The notes: generated by a model from the letters alone, not told the origin. Counted from the first letter of the stretch, positions 24,128 to 32,759 are shown. The stretch is DNA of 38,247 nt from CAZKSN01 sp964555585 (GCA_964555585.1 CAZKSN010000009.1:1-38247); one strand, 5' to 3'. Numbers and translations: made by a program.

Positions 24128-24814
24128 ATGGGACAAAAAGTAAGTCCGGTGGGACTTAGAATAGGTATCAATAAAGACTGGGAAAGCAAATGGTATGCAC
24201 CTAGTAAGGATTTTGCTAAATATTTAAACTTAGATATTAAAATAAGAGAATATTTAGACAAGGAACTTAAGAATTGTGCAGTTTCCAATGTCGTTATTGA
24301 AAGAAATAAAAAACGTACAAACGTAATTATCAATACAGCAAAGCCTGGTATGATTATCGGACGTGGCGGAGCTGATATTGAAAGACGTAAAAAATATTTA
24401 CAGAAATTAACAGGAGAGGTTATTTATATTTCTATTGTTGAAATTAAACAGCCTGATTTAAATGCAAGCTTGGTAGCAGAGAATATTGCAACTCAACTTG
24501 AAAACAGAGTATCTTTTAGAGTGGCTCAAAAAAGAGCTATAAAAAATACTATGAAAGCTGGAGCTAAAGGTGTTAAAACTTTATTATCCGGCCGTTTAGG
24601 TGGAGCTGATATTGCAAGAAGTGAAGGCTATAAAGAAGGAACAGTTCCTTTACATACATTAAGAGCTGATATAGACTATGCAAGTAGAGCAGCTCAGACA
24701 ACCTGTGGAAAAGTGGGAGTAAAAGTATGGATCTATAAAGGAGAAATATTACCTGTTAAAGCTAAAAAGGGAGGTATAGAAGATGTTAATACCAAAGAGA
24801 ACAAAGTATCGTAA
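24128..24814 (+). CDS. rpsC: 30S ribosomal protein S3
   Basis: 228 residues, normal. MGQKVSPVGLRIG start, KH domain with GMIIGRGG (74-81), and a C-terminal domain with LSGRLGGADIAR. S3 forms part of the mRNA entry tunnel and its helicase activity. The last 32 bases overlap the start of rplP in another frame. Confidence 0.98.
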   Translation: MGQKVSPVGLRIGINKDWESKWYAPSKDFAKYLNLDIKIREYLDKELKNCAVSNVVIERNKKRTNVIINTAKPGMIIGRGGADIERRKKYLQKLTGEVIYISIVEIKQPDLNASLVAENIATQLENRVSFRVAQKRAIKNTMKAGAKGVKTLLSGRLGGADIARSEGYKEGTVPLHTLRADIDYASRAAQTTCGKVGVKVWIYKGEILPVKAKKGGIEDVNTKENKVS

Positions 24815-25205
24815 ACCTCAGCGTGTAAGTTATGAGGGAAAAGCAAAAGGTAATACAGTATTACATTTTGGCGATTATGGTCTAATGGCAAAACAAGGTG
24901 CTTATATTACTGCAAGACAGATAGAAGCAGCTCGTATTGCAATGACAAGAGAAATGAAAAAGAATAAAAGAGGAAAAATTTGGACTAATATTTTCCCACA
25001 TTTAGCTAAAACTAAAAAACCTGCCGAAGTTCGTATGGGTAGTGGTAAAGGTAATGTTGAAGAATGGGTTGCAGTTGTAAAAGCTGGAAAAATTATGTTT
25101 GAAATGGGAGATGTTACAGAAGAGATTGCTAAAGAAGCGTTTCGTTTAGCTGGACATAAACTTCCTATAAAAACAAAATTTGTTAAAAAAGGTGAGGAGG
25201 CTTAA
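24783..25205 (+). CDS. rplP: 50S ribosomal protein L16
   Basis: 140 residues. The MLIPKR start, RKPQRVSYEGKAKGN (10-24) and VRMGSGKGNVEEWVAVVK (79-96) are typical. L16 shapes the A-site tRNA pocket of the 50S subunit. The start inside rpsC is correct: it matches the family N-terminus and has GGGAGG eight bases upstream. The 32-base overlap implies coupled translation. Confidence 0.97.
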   Translation: MLIPKRTKYRKPQRVSYEGKAKGNTVLHFGDYGLMAKQGAYITARQIEAARIAMTREMKKNKRGKIWTNIFPHLAKTKKPAEVRMGSGKGNVEEWVAVVKAGKIMFEMGDVTEEIAKEAFRLAGHKLPIKTKFVKKGEEA

Positions 25206-25207
25206 TT

Positions 25208-25411
25208 ATGAGTATAGAAGAAATTAGAAAGCTAACCACTGAAGAATTAAGTACAAAGTTAGATGAATTAAAAAGTGAATTATTTAATTTAAGATTTGCG
25301 TCAGCTACTGGAAATATAGAAAAACCTCATAGAATTAAAGAATTAAGACATTCAGTAGCAAGAATTAAGACAGTTATAAGAGAACGTGAATTAAAAGAAA
25401 GTGTTAAATAG
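25208..25411 (+). CDS. rpmC: 50S ribosomal protein L29
   Basis: 67 residues. Two-helix protein with the ELKSELFNLRFASATGNIE signature (18-36) and the VARIKTVIRERE end. It lies at the tunnel exit next to L23. The GAGGAG ribosome site overlaps the rplP stop. Confidence 0.96.
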   Translation: MSIEEIRKLTTEELSTKLDELKSELFNLRFASATGNIEKPHRIKELRHSVARIKTVIRERELKESVK

Positions 25412-25420
25412 GAGGATATA

Positions 25421-25678
25421 ATGGAAAAAGTTAAACAAGAATTAATTGGAAAAGTTGTAAGTGATGTATGTGATAAAACCATTACTATTTCTGTTACAAC
25501 ATATAGAAAACATCCTATTTATAAAAAAAGAGTTAAATATACTAAAAAATATAAAGTACATGATGAAAAAAATGAGGCTAAAGTTGGAGATACTGTTAAA
25601 GTAGTAGCTTCAAGACCTCTTTCTAAAACAAAAAGATATGTTTTAGAAAGTGTTATAGAAAAAGCCGTAATATTATAA
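25421..25678 (+). CDS. rpsQ: 30S ribosomal protein S17
   Basis: 85 residues. OB-fold protein with GKVVSDVCDKTITISV near the start and HPIYKKRVKYTKKYKVHDE (29-47). It binds 16S rRNA helix 11 as a primary assembly protein. AGGAGG precedes the start. Confidence 0.97.
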   Translation: MEKVKQELIGKVVSDVCDKTITISVTTYRKHPIYKKRVKYTKKYKVHDEKNEAKVGDTVKVVASRPLSKTKRYVLESVIEKAVIL

Positions 25679-25690
25679 GGAGGACTAATT

Positions 25691-26059
25691 ATGATACAAC
25701 CAGAAAGCCGTTTAAAAGTAGCTGACAATTCTGGAGCTCGTGAATTATTAGTAATTAGAGTTTTAGGTGGAAGTTTTGTTAGAAGCGGAAATATTGGAGA
25801 TGTTGTTGTAGGAACTGTTAAGAAAGCAATTCCCAATTCTCCAGTGCCAAAGGGAAAAGTAGTAAAAGCTGTTGTTGTAAGAACAGTTCAAGGTGTAAAA
25901 AGAGCTGATGGAAGTCATATTAAATTTGAAGATAACGCTTGTGTATTAATCAAAGATGATAATAGTCCTATCGGAACTCGTGTTTTAGGACCTGTTGCTC
26001 GTGAACTTCGTGATAAAAACTATATGAAGATTGTTTCACTTGCACCAGAAGTGTTATAG
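25691..26059 (+). CDS. rplN: 50S ribosomal protein L14
   Basis: 122 residues, exactly the family length. MIQPESRLKVADNSGARE start and the GTRVLGPVARELR end are highly conserved. L14 contributes to the intersubunit bridge with 16S rRNA and binds the silencing factor RsfS. AAGGAGG lies upstream. Confidence 0.98.
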   Translation: MIQPESRLKVADNSGARELLVIRVLGGSFVRSGNIGDVVVGTVKKAIPNSPVPKGKVVKAVVVRTVQGVKRADGSHIKFEDNACVLIKDDNSPIGTRVLGPVARELRDKNYMKIVSLAPEVL

Positions 26060-26068
26060 GAGGTTAAT

Positions 26069-26353
26069 ATGAAATTAAAAATTGGAGATACAGTAAGAGT
26101 TATTACTGGAGAAAACAAAGGAAAAGAAGGAAAAGTTGGAGCAGTTTTAAGAAAAGAAGGCAGAGTTATTATTGAAGGTGTAAATGTTGTTAAAAAACAT
26201 GTTAAGCCTAATGCTAAAAATGAAACTGGTGGAATACTTGATATGGAAGCTCCTATACATATTTCTAATGTTAAATTAGTAGATAAAAAAGAAGAAAAGA
26301 AAGAAAAAACAGCTAAGAAGAAAACTGCTACTAAAAAGGAAAGTAAAAAGTAG
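26069..26353 (+). CDS. rplX: 50S ribosomal protein L24
   Basis: 94 residues. KOW motif near the start (KLKIGDTVRVITGENKGKEGKV), RKEGRVIIEGVNVVKKH (39-55) and the AP.HISNV strand. The last 20 residues are almost only Lys/Glu/Thr/Ala, replacing the ordered end of longer L24 proteins. L24 nucleates early 50S assembly near the tunnel exit. Confidence 0.96.
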   Translation: MKLKIGDTVRVITGENKGKEGKVGAVLRKEGRVIIEGVNVVKKHVKPNAKNETGGILDMEAPIHISNVKLVDKKEEKKEKTAKKKTATKKESKK

Positions 26354-26361
26354 GTGAAAGT

Positions 26362-26901
26362 ATGGAAACATTAAAAGAATTATATTTAAAAGAAATAGTT
26401 CCGAATTTAAAAGAAAAATTTCATTATACTTCAAATATGCAAGTTCCAAAATTAGAAAAGATTGTTTTAAATATGGGAGTTGGAGACGGAGCACATGATG
26501 AGAAATTTTTGGAGGCAGCAGTTAAGGAATTAGAAGCTATTGCCGGTCAAAAGCCAGTTGTTACCAAAGCTAAGAAATCTATAGCAGGATTTAAGCTTAG
26601 AGAAGGTAGCAAAATAGGCTGCAAAGTAACTTTAAGAGGAAATCAAATGTATATTTTCTTAGAAAAGTTAATTAAAATAGCTTTTCCTCGTGTAAGAGAT
26701 TTTAGAGGAATTTCTAAAGGAAGTTTTGATGGAAGAGGAAATTACACTATTGGAATTAAAGAACAGTTAGTATTTCCTGAAGTTGAATATGATAATGTTA
26801 TTAAAACTAGAGGATTAGATGTAGTAATAGTAACAACTGCTAAAACAAATGAAGAAGCACTTGAATTATTAACACAATTCGGGTTACCTTTTAGAAAGTA
26901 A
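26362..26901 (+). CDS. rplE: 50S ribosomal protein L5
   Basis: 179 residues, normal. VPKLEKIVLNMGVG (28-41), KAKKSIAGFKLREG (69-82) and the RDFRGIS segment are diagnostic. L5 binds 5S rRNA in the central protuberance and contacts S13 across the subunit interface. It follows rplX by eight bases; the ribosome site (TAGGTGAAAG) is modest. Confidence 0.97.
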   Translation: METLKELYLKEIVPNLKEKFHYTSNMQVPKLEKIVLNMGVGDGAHDEKFLEAAVKELEAIAGQKPVVTKAKKSIAGFKLREGSKIGCKVTLRGNQMYIFLEKLIKIAFPRVRDFRGISKGSFDGRGNYTIGIKEQLVFPEVEYDNVIKTRGLDVVIVTTAKTNEEALELLTQFGLPFRK

Positions 26902-26913
26902 TAGGAGGAAAAT

Positions 26914-27099
26914 ATGGCAAAGAAAAGTAAAGTTGTAAGTCAAAAAAGAGGATCTAAATTAAAAGTTAGAAACTATACAAGATGTGAAAGATGTGGAAGA
27001 CCACATGGTGTGCTAAAGAAATTTGGACTATGTCGTATTTGTTTCAGAGAATTAGCTTATAAAGGACAAATACCTGGTGTTAAAAAATCTAGTTGGTAA
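26914..27099 (+). CDS. rpsZ: 30S ribosomal protein S14, zinc-binding type Z
   Basis: 61 residues. The four zinc ligands are Cys24, Cys27, Cys40 and Cys43 (CERCG and CRICF), so this is the short zinc form (RpsZ/RpsN1) rather than the 89-residue zinc-free one. Located between rplE and rpsH as expected. The ribosome site is AGGAGG. Confidence 0.97.
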   Translation: MAKKSKVVSQKRGSKLKVRNYTRCERCGRPHGVLKKFGLCRICFRELAYKGQIPGVKKSSW

Positions 27100-27119
27100 G
27101 AAATGAAGGGAGGCCATTT

Positions 27120-27515
27120 ATGGTAAACGATACAATAGCTGATATGCTTACAAGAATTCGTAATGCAATTGCTATGAAGTATAAAAAAGTTGAAATGCCA
27201 GCATCTAAATTAATTAAAAGAATAGCTGAAATTTTAACAAAAGAAGGATATATTGAAGGTTACAATGTTGAAAAAAACAATGTGGGAGAAAATATTATTC
27301 TGAATTTAAAGTATTCAAAAAATAAAGAAAGAGTAATTTCTGGATTAAAGAGAATTAGTAAACCAGGATTACGTGTATATGCTAAAGCAACTGAAATGCC
27401 TAAAGTACTTAATGGACTTGGAATAGCAATTATTTCTACTTCTGAAGGTTTAATGACTGATAAGGAAGCTAGAAGTAAAAGTTTAGGTGGAGAAGTTCTG
27501 GCATACATATGGTAA
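27120..27515 (+). CDS. rpsH: 30S ribosomal protein S8
   Basis: 131 residues from the ATG at 27120, which matches the family start (NDTIADMLTRIRNA) and has GGGAGG eight bases upstream. An earlier TTG at 27093 would run through that ribosome site and is rejected. The C-terminal STSEGLMTDKEAR and GGEVLAYIW segments are typical. S8 organises the 16S central domain and can repress the spc operon. Confidence 0.97.
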   Translation: MVNDTIADMLTRIRNAIAMKYKKVEMPASKLIKRIAEILTKEGYIEGYNVEKNNVGENIILNLKYSKNKERVISGLKRISKPGLRVYAKATEMPKVLNGLGIAIISTSEGLMTDKEARSKSLGGEVLAYIW

Positions 27516-27524
27516 GGTGATAAT

Positions 27525-28061
27525 ATGAGTCGTATTGGCAAAAGAGAATTAATAATACCAAATGGTGTTAGTGTAGCTATTGATAAAAATACTGTTACAG
27601 TTTCTGGAAGTAAAGGAACATTATCATTTACTTTTAAAAATGCAGTTGAAGTAAAAATAGAAGACAATAAAGTATTGGTAACTAGAAAGAATGACTTGAA
27701 AACTTCAAAGCAATTACATGGAACCACTAATGCCCTAATTAATAATATGATTATAGGAGTTAGCGAAGGGTTCAAGAAAGAAATAGAGATAAATGGTGTT
27801 GGTTATAAGTTTAGCTTAAGTGGAAACACAGTTGTAATCAATGCTGGTTATTCCCATCCGGTTAAATTAGAAATTCCAGCTAATTTAAAAGTTGAATTGC
27901 CATCTCAAACAGAATTAATAGTTTATGGTTCTGATAAACAAGCAGTTTCAGAATTTGCAGCTATTATAAGAGATGTTAAGAAACCTGAACCTTATAAAGG
28001 AAAAGGAATTAAATATAAAGATGAATTTATTCATCGTAAAGAAGGAAAGAAAGCTGCTTAA
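27525..28061 (+). CDS. rplF: 50S ribosomal protein L6
   Basis: 178 residues, normal. Two repeated alpha/beta domains; the conserved C-terminal EPYKGKGIKYKDE (144-156 region) is present. L6 sits near the factor-binding site at the base of the stalk. The ribosome site is the weaker AAGGTGAT. Confidence 0.97.
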   Translation: MSRIGKRELIIPNGVSVAIDKNTVTVSGSKGTLSFTFKNAVEVKIEDNKVLVTRKNDLKTSKQLHGTTNALINNMIIGVSEGFKKEIEINGVGYKFSLSGNTVVINAGYSHPVKLEIPANLKVELPSQTELIVYGSDKQAVSEFAAIIRDVKKPEPYKGKGIKYKDEFIHRKEGKKAA

Positions 28062-28073
28062 GGAGGTTAAAAT

Positions 28074-28427
28074 ATGATAAAGAAAGAATCTAGAAATGTT
28101 GCAAGAAATAAAAGACATAAAAGAGTAAGATGTATTATTAAAGGTACTAAAGATACTCCAAGACTATGTGTTTTTAGAAGCAATAGTAATATTTTTGCTC
28201 AAATAATTGATGATGAGACTGGAACCACTTTGGTAAGCGCATCTTCTTTAGATATGAAATTAAAAAGTAATAATCTTGAAACTGCGGCTTCAATTGGAGC
28301 AGAATTGGCTGACAGAGCTAAAAAGTTAAAGATTAAAACAGTAGTTTTTGATAGAGGCGGATATTTATATCATGGGAAAGTTAAAGCCTTAGCAGAAGCT
28401 GCCCGTAAAAATGGTTTGGAATTCTAA
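28074..28427 (+). CDS. rplR: 50S ribosomal protein L18
   Basis: 117 residues. RHKRVRCIIKGTKDTPRLCVFRS-type N-terminus (in two parts, 14-24 and 25-36) and FDRGGYLYHGKVKALAEAAR near the end. L18 carries 5S rRNA into the 50S subunit together with L5. AAGGAGG precedes the start. Confidence 0.97.
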   Translation: MIKKESRNVARNKRHKRVRCIIKGTKDTPRLCVFRSNSNIFAQIIDDETGTTLVSASSLDMKLKSNNLETAASIGAELADRAKKLKIKTVVFDRGGYLYHGKVKALAEAARKNGLEF

Positions 28428-28439
28428 GGAGGAAAATAA

Positions 28440-28937
28440 ATGAATAATAAAAGAGATACAGAGAAAAAGTATATTGATAAAATTATTTCAATTAATCGCG
28501 TTACTAAAGTTAACAAAGGTGGACGTAACTATAGATTTTCTGCTACTGTAGCTGTTGGAGACAAAAAAGGAAAAGTTGGAATTGGAACTGGAAAAGCCAG
28601 TGAAATTCCAGATGCAGTAAGTAAAGCTATTAAAGCGGCAGAAAAAAATATAATTAATATTGAATTAGTTGATGATAGAACAATATCACATGACATATTG
28701 GGAGTTTGTGGTGCTGCTAAAATATTAATTAAACCTGCTAAGCCTGGTAGAGGAAATATTGCTGGAGGACCAGTTCGTATTATTTTAGAACTTGCTGGAG
28801 TAAAAGATGCAGTATCTAAATCATTAGGAAGTAGTACACAAATTAATACTGCAAGAGCTACAATAGATGCTTTGAAGAAACAAAAGAAAGCATCTCATTT
28901 ATTAGAACTTCGTGGTAAAAAGGAGATTGTTGAATAA
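28440..28937 (+). CDS. rpsE: 30S ribosomal protein S5
   Basis: 165 residues. The N-terminal double-stranded RNA-binding-like domain has INRVTKVNKGGRNYRFSA and GKVGIGTGKASEIPDAV; the C-terminal domain has AGGPVR and LGSS..IN..RAT. S5 acts in decoding accuracy and mRNA helicase function. The next gene is rplO, overlapping by one base (TAATG); rpmD, normally between them, is missing. Confidence 0.97.
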   Translation: MNNKRDTEKKYIDKIISINRVTKVNKGGRNYRFSATVAVGDKKGKVGIGTGKASEIPDAVSKAIKAAEKNIINIELVDDRTISHDILGVCGAAKILIKPAKPGRGNIAGGPVRIILELAGVKDAVSKSLGSSTQINTARATIDALKKQKKASHLLELRGKKEIVE

Positions 28938-29380
28938 TGAAATTAAACGAATTGAAAAGAAACCCAAATTCAACTAAAACCAGAAAAGTAGTTGGTAGAG
29001 GTCCGGGAAGCGGACATGGAAAAACATCTGGTCGTGGTGAAAAAGGACAAAAAGCTCGTTCAGGAGCAACATTGCATTCTTGGTTTGAAGGAGGACAAAC
29101 TCCATTATTTAAGACAATACCTAGAAGAGGTTTCAATAATAAAAGATTTACAAAAAGATATTCAGTAATTAATGTTGGAGATTTAAATAGATTCAAGGAT
29201 GATACTGTTGTGACTCCAGAATTATTGAAGAGTGAAAAAATTATTAAAAAGGAATTAACTGGATTAAAAGTATTAGGAAATGGTACTTTAGAAAGAAAAT
29301 TGATTGTAAAAGCAAATATTTTTACAAATTCAGCAATAAATAAAATTGAACAGTCAGGCGGGAAAACGGAGGTAATTTAA
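28937..29380 (+). CDS. rplO: 50S ribosomal protein L15
   Basis: 147 residues. Glycine-rich N-terminus GRGPGSGHGKTSGRGEKG (21-38) and a normal C-terminal core with L.VKAN.FT.SA. L15 is a late assembly protein that runs through the 23S core. Both ends overlap neighbours by one base (TAATG), coupling it to rpsE and secY. Confidence 0.97.
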   Translation: MKLNELKRNPNSTKTRKVVGRGPGSGHGKTSGRGEKGQKARSGATLHSWFEGGQTPLFKTIPRRGFNNKRFTKRYSVINVGDLNRFKDDTVVTPELLKSEKIIKKELTGLKVLGNGTLERKLIVKANIFTNSAINKIEQSGGKTEVI

Positions 29381-30639
29381 TGATTGCCGTATTAAAGCAA
29401 CTATTTAAGCCAACAAATAAAGATCTAAAAGTAAGAGTTTTATTCACATTAGGAGCTTTATTGGTTTTCTCTTTAGGAAATGCAATTACTGTTCCTGGAA
29501 TGAATAAGATTGTAGGAGACTTAGGTTTTCTTGAATTACTGAATGCAATGTCTGGTGGAGGCTTAAAGCAATTTTCAATATTTGCCTTGGGAGTAATGCC
29601 ATACATAAGTGCATCAATATTAATACAGATATTGCAAATGGACATTCTTCCAATTCATTATTTTAAAGAATTGAAAGAAATGGGAGAAGAAGGTAGAAGA
29701 AAAATTAATAAAATTACCAGATATTTAGGAATTGCATTTGCATTCATTCAAGCATTCATATACACTTCTACATTTATACAGACTGCATCTTCACCGATAG
29801 AGTATTTGAAAATAGCCACCATATTGACAGCAGGTACTGCTTTCTTACTTTGGCTGGGAGATCAAATTACTCAGAAAGGAATTGGAAATGGAGTATCTTT
29901 GATAATTATGGCCGGTATTGTGAATACACTGCCTGCAATGTTTATTGAAGCATATAATTCATTCATACCTGATGCATCAAATCTGTTTATAGGAGTTACA
30001 TCATTTGCATTGTTTGTATTGTTATACTTAGGTATAGTAGTTGGAGTTATATTTGTACAGGAAGCAGAAAGAAGGATACCTATTCAATATTCAAATAGAT
30101 CAGTATCTTCTTATGGAGGCAAACAGACATATCTGCCTTTAAAGATAAATTCTGCCAATGTAATGCCGGTTATATTTGCTTCAGCATTAATGTCCATACC
30201 TAACATTCTAACTTATATTATCAAGAATGAAAATACTGTTGCTTTTATAAAGAATAATTTCACAACCAGTGCTCCCTTAGGTTTTGCATTATATATAGTA
30301 TTTATTATATTCTTTACTTATTTTTATACACTTATAGTAGCGGTTAATCCAGAGAATCTTTCAAAAAATTTAAATAATAATGGAGGATATATTCCTGGAA
30401 TAAGACCTGGAAGTGAAACAAAAACCTATATATCTCAGGTGTTGGGTAGAATTACATTTTTAGGCGCAATATTCATAGCTGTGATAGCTGCACTTCCAAT
30501 TGTATTTAAATCATTTACCAGTTTACCAAGTATAGTTGTTGTCGGTGGAACTGGAATATTAATTGTTGTAGGTGTATTGCTGGAAACATATAAGCAGTTG
30601 GAAAGTTCTGTTGCAAGCAGAAACTATCATAGGAGGTAA
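29380..30639 (+). CDS. secY: protein translocase subunit SecY
   Basis: 419 residues, about ten membrane helices. Conserved GVMPYISASI (81-90) in helix 2 and the cytoplasmic loop with GYIPGIRPG are present. SecY forms the channel for Sec-dependent export and membrane insertion. The GGAGG ribosome site lies in the rplO end. Codon use shifts slightly here: CAG for Gln is as common as CAA, unlike the ribosomal genes before it. Confidence 0.97.
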   Translation: MIAVLKQLFKPTNKDLKVRVLFTLGALLVFSLGNAITVPGMNKIVGDLGFLELLNAMSGGGLKQFSIFALGVMPYISASILIQILQMDILPIHYFKELKEMGEEGRRKINKITRYLGIAFAFIQAFIYTSTFIQTASSPIEYLKIATILTAGTAFLLWLGDQITQKGIGNGVSLIIMAGIVNTLPAMFIEAYNSFIPDASNLFIGVTSFALFVLLYLGIVVGVIFVQEAERRIPIQYSNRSVSSYGGKQTYLPLKINSANVMPVIFASALMSIPNILTYIIKNENTVAFIKNNFTTSAPLGFALYIVFIIFFTYFYTLIVAVNPENLSKNLNNNGGYIPGIRPGSETKTYISQVLGRITFLGAIFIAVIAALPIVFKSFTSLPSIVVVGGTGILIVVGVLLETYKQLESSVASRNYHRR

Positions 30640-30640
30640 G

Positions 30641-31297
30641 ATGAATTTAATATTTATATCACCCCCGGCTGCAGGAAAGGGAACCTTAGCAGCAAAATTG
30701 AAAGAAAAATATGGATATATAACTATCTCAGCCGGTCAATTATTAAGAGATGTTGACCCTGAAACTGAGATGGGAAAGCATATAAGAAAACTGCAAGCTG
30801 AAAGAATACTTGTAGGAGATGATGTAATAGGTCCCTTGTTAAAAAAAAGATTAATGCAGCCAGATGCAAATGAAGGATTCATTATTGATGGTTTTCCAAG
30901 AAAAGTTGAACAGGTTGATTTATTAAATAGAATTCTTGAAGAATTAGATTTATATATAGATGCTGCTGTTTATATAAGAGTACCTTATGAAATAGCTCTT
31001 GAAAGAACTTTAGGCAGACTTACTTGTCCAGCGTGCAAGAAGGCTTACAATATATATTCTGAAGAAATGAAACCTAAGGTTGAAGGTAAATGTGATATAT
31101 GTAATATTGAATTGGAGAAAAGAAATGATGATAATGAGGAATCATTAAAAAAAGGTTTTGATACTTTCAACAATGAAACAATGGCTGTAGTTGAACACTA
31201 TAGAAGTTTAGGAAAGTTAGTTGAAGTTGATACTGCAGGTAATCCTGATGATTCATTTAAAAATCTTGAGGAGAAATTATTTAATGATAATGATTAG
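30641..31297 (+). CDS. adk: adenylate kinase with altered nucleotide-binding residues
   Basis: 218 residues, normal for long-form Adk. The core, AMP lid and a zinc-type LID (Cys129, Cys132, Cys151, Cys154) are recognisable, as are Arg36, DGFPR (83-87), Gln91, Arg122, Arg126 and Arg161. Several normally fixed positions differ: the P-loop reads SPPAAGKGT (7-15) instead of GxPGAGKGT, Thr31 and Asp33 of ISTGD are Ala and Gln, and the Arg equivalent to E. coli Arg167 is Gly172. Expected reaction: ATP + AMP to 2 ADP. The place between secY and map is standard. The start at 30641 has AGGAGG overlapping the secY stop; it ends 14 bases inside map. Confidence 0.88.
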   Translation: MNLIFISPPAAGKGTLAAKLKEKYGYITISAGQLLRDVDPETEMGKHIRKLQAERILVGDDVIGPLLKKRLMQPDANEGFIIDGFPRKVEQVDLLNRILEELDLYIDAAVYIRVPYEIALERTLGRLTCPACKKAYNIYSEEMKPKVEGKCDICNIELEKRNDDNEESLKKGFDTFNNETMAVVEHYRSLGKLVEVDTAGNPDDSFKNLEEKLFNDND

Positions 31298-32036
31298 AAC
31301 TGAAAAAGAATTGGAACTTATGAGATATTCCGGAAAGATAAATAATGAAACTCATAAAATAGTGGCTGAAGCTATAAAAGCAGGAATTTCTACAAAAGAA
31401 CTTGATGAGTTGGCCTACAATTATATAATAAGCAAAGATTGTAAACCTTCATTCTATAAATATGAAGGATATCCTGCCAATATATGTACCAGTATTAATG
31501 ATGAGATTGTTCATGGTATTCCAGGTTCCAGAATTCTTAAAACCGGTGATATCATATCAATAGATATTGGAGTAATTTATAAAGGACTTCACACTGATGC
31601 GGCAAGAAGTTATGTTGTAGGCAGTGTTAATAAAGAAGTTAAGGACTTGCTTGATAATACAAGAAGATCACTTAAAAAAGGAATAGAAGTGATAAAAGAT
31701 GGCATTAAGCTAAACGAAGTGTGCAAGGCAATTGAAAATGTTGCAAAAGAAAATAATTATGGAGTATTTAAAGAATTAACTGGACATGGTGTTGGTAGAA
31801 ATCTACATGAGGATCCATATATTCCAAATTATTCTAACATGGAAAGTGAAGAAATTACACTTAAAGCAGGAATGACAATTGCTATTGAACCGATGTTTAG
31901 TTTAAAAGGATCAAAATTGTGGCTATTGGAAAATAACTGGACAATTTCAACACAAGATGGAAGTCCGGTAGCACATTTTGAAGATACAGTACTTGTAACA
32001 AAAGATGGTTACGAGATGTTAACAGGAGAGAGATAA
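31284..32036 (+). CDS. map: methionine aminopeptidase, type I
   Basis: 250 residues. All five metal ligands are visible: Asp94, Asp105, His168, Glu202 and Glu233; catalytic His77 lies in DEIVHGIP. It removes the N-terminal Met from new proteins. I start at the ATG at 31284, nine bases after GAGGAG; the ATG two codons later (31290) is an alternative. It overlaps adk by 14 bases. No KOW-domain (ybzG-like) gene intervenes before infA. Confidence 0.96.
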   Translation: MIMIRTEKELELMRYSGKINNETHKIVAEAIKAGISTKELDELAYNYIISKDCKPSFYKYEGYPANICTSINDEIVHGIPGSRILKTGDIISIDIGVIYKGLHTDAARSYVVGSVNKEVKDLLDNTRRSLKKGIEVIKDGIKLNEVCKAIENVAKENNYGVFKELTGHGVGRNLHEDPYIPNYSNMESEEITLKAGMTIAIEPMFSLKGSKLWLLENNWTISTQDGSPVAHFEDTVLVTKDGYEMLTGER

Positions 32037-32039
32037 AAT

Positions 32040-32255
32040 ATGGCTAAAGAAGGCTACATTGAACTTGAAGGAATTGTAACAGAAGTTTTACCTGGTAGAG
32101 ACTACAAGGTAAAATTGGATAACGGGCATATTATAGGCGCTTACGTTTCTGGGAAAATACGAATGAACCTGATTCGCATTTATCCAGGTGATAGAGTGCT
32201 CGTTGAGTTACCAATATGTGATTTAACACGTGGGCGTATAATTTATAGAAAATAA
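32040..32255 (+). CDS. infA: translation initiation factor IF-1
   Basis: 71 residues, one OB fold, family length. IELEGIVTEVLPGRDYKV near the start and the IYPGDRVLVELPICDLTRGRI end (in two parts, 47-57 and 58-67) are diagnostic. IF-1 binds the 30S A site during initiation. The ribosome site (AGGAGAG) is in the map end, and the start follows the map stop by three bases. Confidence 0.97.
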   Translation: MAKEGYIELEGIVTEVLPGRDYKVKLDNGHIIGAYVSGKIRMNLIRIYPGDRVLVELPICDLTRGRIIYRK

Positions 32256-32268
32256 TGGAGGGAAGAAA

Positions 32269-32382
32269 ATGAAAGTAAGACCATCAGTAAAACCAATTTG
32301 CGATAAATGCAAGGTTGTAAAAAGAAAAGGGAAAGTTAGGGTTATCTGTAGTAATCCTAAACACAAACAAGTGCAAGGTTAA
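32269..32382 (+). CDS. rpmJ: 50S ribosomal protein L36
   Basis: 37 residues. Reads MKVRPSVKPICDKC..., with zinc ligands Cys11, Cys14, Cys27 and His32 (CxxC, then C....H), so it is the zinc-containing form. GGAGGG precedes the ATG. Position between infA and rpsM is standard. Confidence 0.96.
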   Translation: MKVRPSVKPICDKCKVVKRKGKVRVICSNPKHKQVQG

Positions 32383-32393
32383 TAGGAGGTATT

Positions 32394-32759
32394 ATGGCAC
32401 GTATAAAGAATATTGATTTACCAAAAGAAAAAAGAATAGTGGTTGCGCTTACATATATTTTTGGAATCGGATCAAGTAGAGCAGAAAAAATATGTAAAGA
32501 TGCAAAAGTTAGTGAAGGTATCAGGGTTGAAAAATTATCTCTCGATGAAATCAATCGTCTAAGAACAGAAGTTGATAAGTATGTTTTAGTTGGAGATTTA
32601 AAAAGAGAAGTTGAGATGAATATTAAAACTAAAATGGAAATTAATTCTTATCAAGGTATCAGACATAAAAAAGGTCTTCCAGTAAGAGGACAAAGAACAA
32701 GTAGGAATGCTAAAACTCGTAAGGGTAAAGGAAAAGTTATAGCAAATAAGAAGAAATAG
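32394..32759 (+). CDS. rpsM: 30S ribosomal protein S13
   Basis: 121 residues. ARIKNIDLPKEKRI start, helix-hairpin-helix region with IFGIGSSRAEKI, then GIRHKKGLPVRGQRTSRNAKTRKG (in two parts, about 93-104 and 105-117). S13 sits at the top of the 30S head, contacting P-site tRNA and the 50S subunit. AGGAGG precedes the start. Confidence 0.97.
   Translation: MARIKNIDLPKEKRIVVALTYIFGIGSSRAEKICKDAKVSEGIRVEKLSLDEINRLRTEVDKYVLVGDLKREVEMNIKTKMEINSYQGIRHKKGLPVRGQRTSRNAKTRKGKGKVIANKKK

Noticed and set aside
27093..27119. TTG at 27093 as the rpsH start
   Set aside because: It runs through the ribosome site, and the family N-terminus begins at 27120.
30572..30640. Longer adk start inside secY
   Set aside because: The Adk family start and AGGAGG support 30641.
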